From the NCBI GenBank assembly GCA_015680685.1, contig MNCI01009117.1, forward strand, positions 352,111 through 416,110: 64,000 nt of DNA. The letters run 5' to 3'. Below the pieces are notes generated by a model. That model was given only the letters and a program-made list of their open reading frames with translations, was not told the origin of the DNA and did no database searches. Below are positions 58,560-64,000 of this stretch, piece by piece. Source of the DNA: Gnetum montanum (lineage: Eukaryota; Streptophyta; Gnetopsida; Gnetales; Gnetaceae). Each line of letters begins with the position of its first letter. Within the stretch, counting starts at the first letter, position 1. Position numbers and translations under genes: made by a program.

Positions 58560-59678
58560 GTGTTAATGAAGATGAAGACCTTAGAACGGGGATTGAATAA
58601 GTTCCACCAATTAAAACCAAAACTAAAAATAGATGTATGTGGTTTCTTAACTTGGATACCTTCACACTCAAAGGATAGAATCCTTGCACATCTCAAGACT
58701 TCATTTCTTCAAAAATGTAGTTTCAAGGACACCACAGCCTTTACAAAGTTTGAGCTCCACAAGGGGTGTTTTCACAAAAAAACACATCCAATCTTGCAAG
58801 GTTCCAACAAGTTCAAAATGTGGTTTCATGGATCCCACAACCTATATAATAACTTGAGCTCAGTAAGGGATTTTTTCTCTCAAGAAATACATCCAACCCC
58901 TCAAGGTCCCAACAAGCTCGAGAGATGCTTTCTCACAAGACGTGCATCAATCCTGCAGGGCTTACAAAGGGAGAAAGGAAAGATCAAGGAGATAAGGTAC
59001 TTAAATGATAGATTCCTTGCTTTGAGGTTCTCAAATATTACAATACCTAACTTACAATAGATAAAGAATTAAAGAAAAAATTGATTCACAAGATATGCAC
59101 AATGAAGGAAATATTTGTGTGAATGGTGCTTGTTCTTTTCATAATTATATTATGTATTTTATAGCCTTTCTCATTGTCAAATGATCAATGAAGTTTGCAC
59201 AACAACTAGTTGGGACATCTCATTCAGGCTTGAGACATCTCATTAACTTTCAAATGCTTGCAAGTCGGACATCTTAGTTTAATTGGGATGTCTCATATGA
59301 GATGTCTTAGTTGGGATGTCTCAACTATACTTGAGACATCTACTATTTTTCTAGGATTACTCACTTGAGATTTGGTCTTTTTAATAGGAACATCTGCTTG
59401 TTTCTTTGGGACGTCTTAATAATTGCCGAGGCATCTTCTTTTGACTTCTAGACATCATGCTTCCCTTTGACATCCTCCAAGTTCTTGCAATCTTGGTTAA
59501 GGCTTTATCACTTTAGATTGACAATTCAACTCTCTCTTGGTATCAACATGCTCTTTGTCTCAATCTTATGGAGCTCTTTTCAAGCTATTATCTTTTCCAA
59601 GTCCTGAAAGATTTTACAAGAACATTTTTAATTTAATCCATTTTCCAAGGTTTTTACATACCAAAAGGTTAACAATCA
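58560..59678 (-). repeat. Copia-type LTR with tandem repeats
   Basis: Its right end, TGATTGTTAACC on the - strand, directly follows a purine tract of SIRE/Maximus form. Inside, a ~105-bp unit (GTTTCAAGGACACCACAG and onward) is repeated at 58710-58815, 58817-58920 and partly 58921-58960. Many GACATCT/AGATGTC motifs lie at 59210-59470. The left end is not determined; the 167-codon open frame at 58557-59060 is a chance product of the repeats. Confidence 0.6.
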
Positions 59679-59694
59679 CCTCCTTTTTGGTGAT
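59679..59694 (-). other. Polypurine tract, Copia type
   Basis: ACATCACCAAAAAGGAGG on the - strand (reaching slightly beyond this interval) resembles the AAAAAGGGGGAGATTG tract at the 3' LTR of SIRE/Maximus elements. Confidence 0.6.
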
Positions 59695-60839
59695 GTCCAA
59701 AACTTGAGAAAATGGGTTAGCATAGCATCATAATAAGCTACATGGGATAGATAAGTAAAAGCACAAACATGTAAATAAACCTATGATAGCAAGGATGAAA
59801 CGAGATGAAAAATACTTAACAAGCACATATCCATTAGTCATGATCTCATAAACTTTACTCTAAACTCTCTTTCCCTTTTTGGAAATCAAGGAAAAAAATA
59901 ACATAAATTAATTCCTTTCAAGGAGAGAGAAATTACACAATCAACTTGAAAAGACAGAAAAAAAAAATCTTGAAATCTACTTAAAGAAAAGTCTTGAAAG
60001 AATTCAACATTCATAAAAAAGAATAGCTCCAAACCTATGAAGCCCAATATCTCAATAAGATGCCTGATTGTGTCAAGCATATATATCTAAGATATAGCAT
60101 CAAAAAACACTTCTCAAGATATAATTGAATTTATCTAATATAATCTTATATTTACACATTTTACCTTTGAATCATTGCAAGAATTCAACACAGTTAGAGT
60201 AGGCTTGCAAGACTCTATTTTCCCATTTTTTAAAAGTGGAAAGTATTGCTACTTGAATGTTTGTGAGAGTCTTAGAAAAATTTTCCTACACAAGTGCCCC
60301 CCCTCTAAAATGATGGCTATAAATAAGAAACAGGCTCCCCTTGCACATGTGCAAGATATTTTTGCTACTTTTCCAAACACAATGCATCTTTACAAAATAG
60401 TACCCTCTTCTTGGATCATCTTGCTCTTTGTAGAGATGCATTCTTGAATCCTGACAGTAATTTGTTCATAATATCATTAAATTTGCAATGCAATACTAAA
60501 GTAAGTGTGGAGTCTATAGAAAAGAAAAGTCTCCCATCAATAGTACCCTTCGATAGGTAGATTTCAAAATTTAAATATTTTCAATATAGATATGTAAATC
60601 ATCATAAAGCAACATTTTATTTGTAGCTTAACATCTTGTAAGATTAGGTGCGAATTTCTTGGAATTAATCAAGATTTCAAATCAAAAGCATCCATTTAAT
60701 AGATCTTCATACTTCTTGTATTTCTAGAAATAAACTAATCAAAACTAACTTCAACAAGTTAAGAAATAATCATACTTATTGTTACTTACCTTACTTGCTT
60801 CTAAATATTGATATAGTTACTGATGTTTAGGATGAGGTG
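59695..60839 (-). other. Internal non-coding part of the Copia-type element
   Basis: AT-rich, no coding frame recognised. Between purine tract and gag fragment no pol is found, so pol has been deleted. Confidence 0.4.
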
Positions 60840-61650
60840 TTCCATCATCGAGTACCTCCTTTGCATGCCACTGATCCTTATCATTTTTGTCATCAATATA
60901 TCTATTTGAATCTTTTATTTTATTTGAGATTGCTACTTCTTCATACTTGTATTCTTTGAAATGAGAGGATTGATTTTCTTACTAGTCATGTGTTTTGATC
61001 CTCTAATATCTCTCATAGTGATTTGTTCTTTCTAGTCTTTGGGTCTCCAAACTTTTGTATATTGCAAGTCATACTTTATAGGCTTTTTTTCATAAGACTA
61101 GATAGCCATGTTATTGTGTTCTAATGGTAATTCATAATAGGATTGTAAATGCCCATAATTTTCATAGCAAAAAAATGTAGAATCTCTAATTTGCATTGTA
61201 TATTCAAACCTATGTTTGTTCCTCCATTTAGGTGATATCCTATAGGTATCACTTTAAGAAGCCTCATCCATATCTCTTTTGTTATGCAAAACTTGTGGCA
61301 TATCCAGTTCTTCACAAGGCCTTATACTCAATGAATCATTGCACTTTTGCTCATAAAATTAGGTTAGCAATTGAACCTTAGCCTTTACATTTGAGAGTTT
61401 CCTTTTTAGAGAGGAGAATATGGTATATAGTTTAGTAATTTCATCTTCTTTCCTATGTAGAATTATTCTCATGTTTAAGCATATATTTTGAAAAGAAATA
61501 ATTTCCTCATGCATCATACTATACCTATCCTCAGTGTTGCTTTTATGCTATTCAAAATCTTCTGTGGAATTTTCATGCACAAGAGACATGTAGATTAGAT
61601 GTGAATCTATAGTAGTATCATTAGCTTCCTTCTCCCTATGTTCCTCATCC
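60840..61650 (-). pseudogene. gag-like fragment, tentative Copia type
   Basis: On the - strand a frame with few stops gives HENSTEDFE, DRYSMMHEEIISFQN, HRKEDEITKLYTIFSSLKRK and, further on, RISPKWRNKHRFEY then FFCYENYGHLQSYYELP. The last resembles a Copia zinc knuckle (C-x2-C-x4-H-x4-C) with three of its four ligands replaced. A coiled-coil-like part before the knuckle fits SIRE-type gag. Assignment is tentative. Confidence 0.45.
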
Positions 61651-61659
61651 CAGTTGGTG

Positions 61660-61993
61660 TTGATGAGGAGCTCTCATTGGTTCCATAATCCAAGCTCTCT
61701 CAAAGTCACAAAATAGCAAATTTGAACAAGGAAATAAAAATGAAAGCTTTATTCTTGCTCAAATAGAGAATTTACAGATGAAAGGAAGCAAAATTCCCAA
61801 GAATAGACAAGAGATTCAATCCAACTCTTAGACACTCAATTAAAGTAATCACTCACTCACAAGGATGATCATCAAGGCACCTTGCCAAGACTCTATCTCT
61901 GTCTACTATTTTTTCACTCACCTCTCTCTCCCCAGACTCTCTTTTCTCTAGACTCTCTTTAGATTCTCTTTTTCTTTCTCTATACTCTCTTGA
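61660..61993 (-). other. Possible LTR end or leader with pyrimidine-rich tract
   Basis: 61890-61990 is a CT-rich tract (CTCTCTCTCCCCAGACTCTC). On the - strand an AATAAAG-like signal (about 61745) is followed by GGATTATGGAACCAATGAGA, which could be an LTR end and a decayed primer site. It does not match the LTR at 58560-59678. Confidence 0.35.
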
Positions 61994-62404
61994 TCAAATT
62001 GAAGGCCCATCTAATGAATCATTAGCAAGCTCTTCGTTCGATTTTGGAGATACTATCACAAAAGATAAACTCTTCTCCATGGATTGAACATCATTTTCAT
62101 CAAAAACATCATCAAAGAAATTATTTTTCCACATACCTTGGCTAGAAGACTCCCCTATCTTCCATGAGATGACCTCAACTTGGCTTAGAATCTCCTTTCC
62201 CTTGCCACAACGTATAGAACAATTGCAAAAAATATGAGAATCATAGATTCTAGTGCTACCTTTGATCTTCCTTGAAGAAGTTCCTTGATCTTTGTCACTT
62301 TTTTGGATTTGATCCTTCACCTTCCATGACTTATCTGGTAGGAACTCTCCTTGATTAGCAACATATACCATCCTAGACTTTGAAGATCTTTTGGTCCCTT
62401 TCAT
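61994..62404 (-). pseudogene. Unrecognised 136-codon open frame next to gag
   Basis: Lysine- and serine-rich start (GTKRSSKSRMVYVANQGEF), then DQIQKSDKDQGTSSRKIKGS and an acidic end (DDVFDENDVQSMEKS). It lies downstream of the gag at 62560 in the same orientation. It may be a displaced part of that element or foreign sequence. No family recognised. Confidence 0.35.
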
Positions 62405-62559
62405 GAAGCTCTTGGTTCACTCTCTTGAAATTGTTGAGTATTGAGCATTCCTTTGCTCAATAAGAGATACTTGAGAACTCATTTTTCCATTGATCTCTTC
62501 TTCATCAGACCTTACATCTTCTTCCTCATTTCCTTGATTAACATTTACATTTTCTATAA

Positions 62560-63800
62560 AATTGCAAGAATTAATTTCTATTACATCTTCAATCACAAGA
62601 GGTCTACCTTCATTGGAGGATTCTTCCTTTTCTAAGATTTGGAGTTCCTTTCTCTTGGAAACCTTTAGCTTATTACACTCCCATTTCTTGTGTCCATTTT
62701 CACCATAGTTGAAGCATTGAAGGTTGGAGGCATAATCATTTCCTTGATCCTTTTCATACTTGGAGTAGTCTTTCTTGGTATCTTGACCCTCCTTGGACTT
62801 CTCTTGCTTCTACTTTGTGTCTTCTTTGGAATTTCCCTTTTCCTTAGCTCCTTTCTCACCTTTAGAAGCTTGGGAGTCCTTGCCTTTAGAAAATTTAGAA
62901 CCTCTAGTATATCCTTGAAGTTTATTTTCAGCCTTAAAAGCCAATTCAAAAGACGCATATAATGTTTAGGGCTCATAGAAGGTTAGCTCTTGTTGGTACT
63001 TCCTTTTAAGTCCTCCTTGAAAGTTAGATGCTTGTTCATAATCATCCCAATGAACTTTTTCAAGCTAGAAAGCCTTACAAAAATCCATGTAGTAGTCCTT
63101 CACACTCTTATCACCTTGTCTTAGGTACAATTTTTGGATGGCCTCTTGTCTATGATGAGTCTTCTCAATTTTTTTCTTGAGCANGCTCTTATCACCTTGT
63201 CTTAGGTACTTCAATTTTTGGATGGCCTCTTGTCTATGATGAGTCTTCTCAAATTTTTTCTTGAGCATGAACTGCATTAAAGACCAATCCTTGATAGGAG
63301 TACCATTATTTACCTTGTAAGAATGACTTTCCCTCTCCCACCATACAAGTGCTATGCCTTCCAATTTGGTTTTAGCAAAAGACACCTTTTGATGATTTTC
63401 CACATCTTCAAGTTCAAAGTATTTGTAAATCATTTTCAGCCAAGAGAGAAAAGCTTCAGTTCCTTCCATGCCATTGAAGAATTTGACTTTAACATGAGGT
63501 ATCCTTGAAGCATGTCTAAAAGCTTTTGCAAGAGTGACTTTAATTCCTTCACCCTACTTCCTTTTAGGCTTAGAAGAAAGCTTCTTTTTCCCTTTCCTAG
63601 GAAAAATGAAACCTTGAGACTTATTTTCAGCACTAGAAGCATTAAGACAAACATCATCTTGAGATTCTCCTTCTCCAAAGTATTTATCTTCAAGGGATGA
63701 CATTGAGTAATGTCTTGAAGAAGGTCTTAGTGAAGAATTGCATGACTTGTACCCTTGCTTAGATGTTTTTGGTGAAGTAGCATGTCCTTTGTTTTCTCCA
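62560..63800 (-). pseudogene. gag of a chromodomain Ty3 element (Element 6), related to Element 5
   Basis: Order on the - strand: KAFRHASRIPHVKVKFF (about 63510), GTEAFLSWLKMIYKYFELED, ALVWWERESHSYK, KDWSLMQFMLKKKFEKTHHR and DYYMDFCKAF, a standard Ty3 Retrotrans_gag domain. After a TAG comes a lysine-rich linker (62750-62900) and the zinc knuckle LQCFNYGENGHKKWEC, in which the second Cys is Tyr. A tandem duplication with an undetermined base lies at 63101-63268. No pol follows. Confidence 0.82.
63101..63268. repeat. 84-bp tandem duplication around an undetermined base (N at 63184)
   Basis: CTCTTATCACCTTGTCTTAG to TTCTTGAGCA occurs at about 63101-63182 and again at 63186-63268. The two copies differ by a few bases and indels. 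A single N separates them. Relatives of this gag have only one copy, so an assembly join is likely. Confidence 0.8.
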
Positions 63801-63808
63801 TGCTTTTT

Positions 63809-64000
63809 GATGAGTGGCGAGGTACCCCTACACTCAACCATACGAATACGAGCGTGCACGCGCTATCCGGTCGAACTCTGCAGACTAAGCGCCTTAACGC
63901 CACAAGAAACACTTGGGGTTAATCGTTCGTTGTCTTCCCAGGCTTGCTTGTATGTGTCACGGTGTATGGTTAAGCAAGTCTGAGGTATGTGATTTTTTTG
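63809..64000 (-). repeat. LTR of the solo-LTR family, cut by the window edge
   Basis: TGATGAGTGGCGAGGTACCC in + orientation is the inverse of the LTR end at 15045. The 192 bases in view align with 14853-15045 at high identity. It inserted into the Element 6 gag; whether it is solo or part of a full element cannot be seen. Confidence 0.85.

Noticed and set aside
58557-59060. 167-codon open frame as a host gene
   Set aside because: It lies in tandem repeats of an LTR and the repeat units, not a protein family, explain its pattern.

Overview
This is a stretch of plant nuclear chromosome: AT-rich, dominated by nested and decayed retrotransposons, with one intron-rich host gene in the middle. The host gene is a 13-exon gene on the + strand (25080-45606) whose predicted 438-residue product is the small (B) subunit of DNA polymerase delta, POLD2. 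The long introns, Athila/Tat-type and chromodomain Ty3 elements, Copia elements and tRNA-derived SINEs fit a seed plant with a large genome. A gymnosperm is a reasonable guess, but I cannot name the species.

Region 1 (1-24.1 kb, + strand) is a nest of Ty3/Gypsy elements. Element 1 (window start to 13123) is an Athila/Tat-like element with a tRNA-Asp-type primer site, gag, protease-RT-RNase H and integrase remnants, a long spacer, and a ~938-codon ORF between pol and the 3' LTR. It sits inside an LTR fragment (13124-13831). Next comes the 3' half of a related, diverged Element 3 (13832-20009), interrupted by a solo LTR (14253-15045). Element 3 in turn truncates Element 4 (20010-24108), a chromodomain Ty3 element whose integrase gene carries an inverted piece of RT-region DNA. 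The flank of Element 4 is an older repeat, here called family C.

Region 2 (24.4-46.9 kb) is the POLD2 locus. An E2F-like site lies just upstream of the ATG. Intron 4 holds a Copia element (Element 9, 28753-38477, - strand) that contains a second Copia element (Element 8, 32464-37721, - strand). Intron 11 has GC-AG borders. Several SINEs lie in and around the gene, two of them with clear target-site duplications.

Region 3 (46.9-64 kb) has a structurally complete chromodomain Ty3 element (Element 5, 47330-53937, - strand, 5-bp duplication ATGTA) inside another family C copy. It is followed by a SINE, a LINE reverse-transcriptase remnant, a second long family C copy, a Copia-type LTR with polypurine tract, gag fragments and an LTR that runs off the right edge.

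The best candidate for something undescribed is the post-pol ORF of Elements 1 and 3. In both diverged copies the ORF begins directly after a (conserved or once-functional) splice acceptor. The matching donor lies about 280-325 bases upstream, and a TATA box lies about 150 bases before the donor. The arrangement looks like an independent, spliced transcription unit inside the retrotransposon, encoding a long coiled-coil protein rather than an env-like protein.
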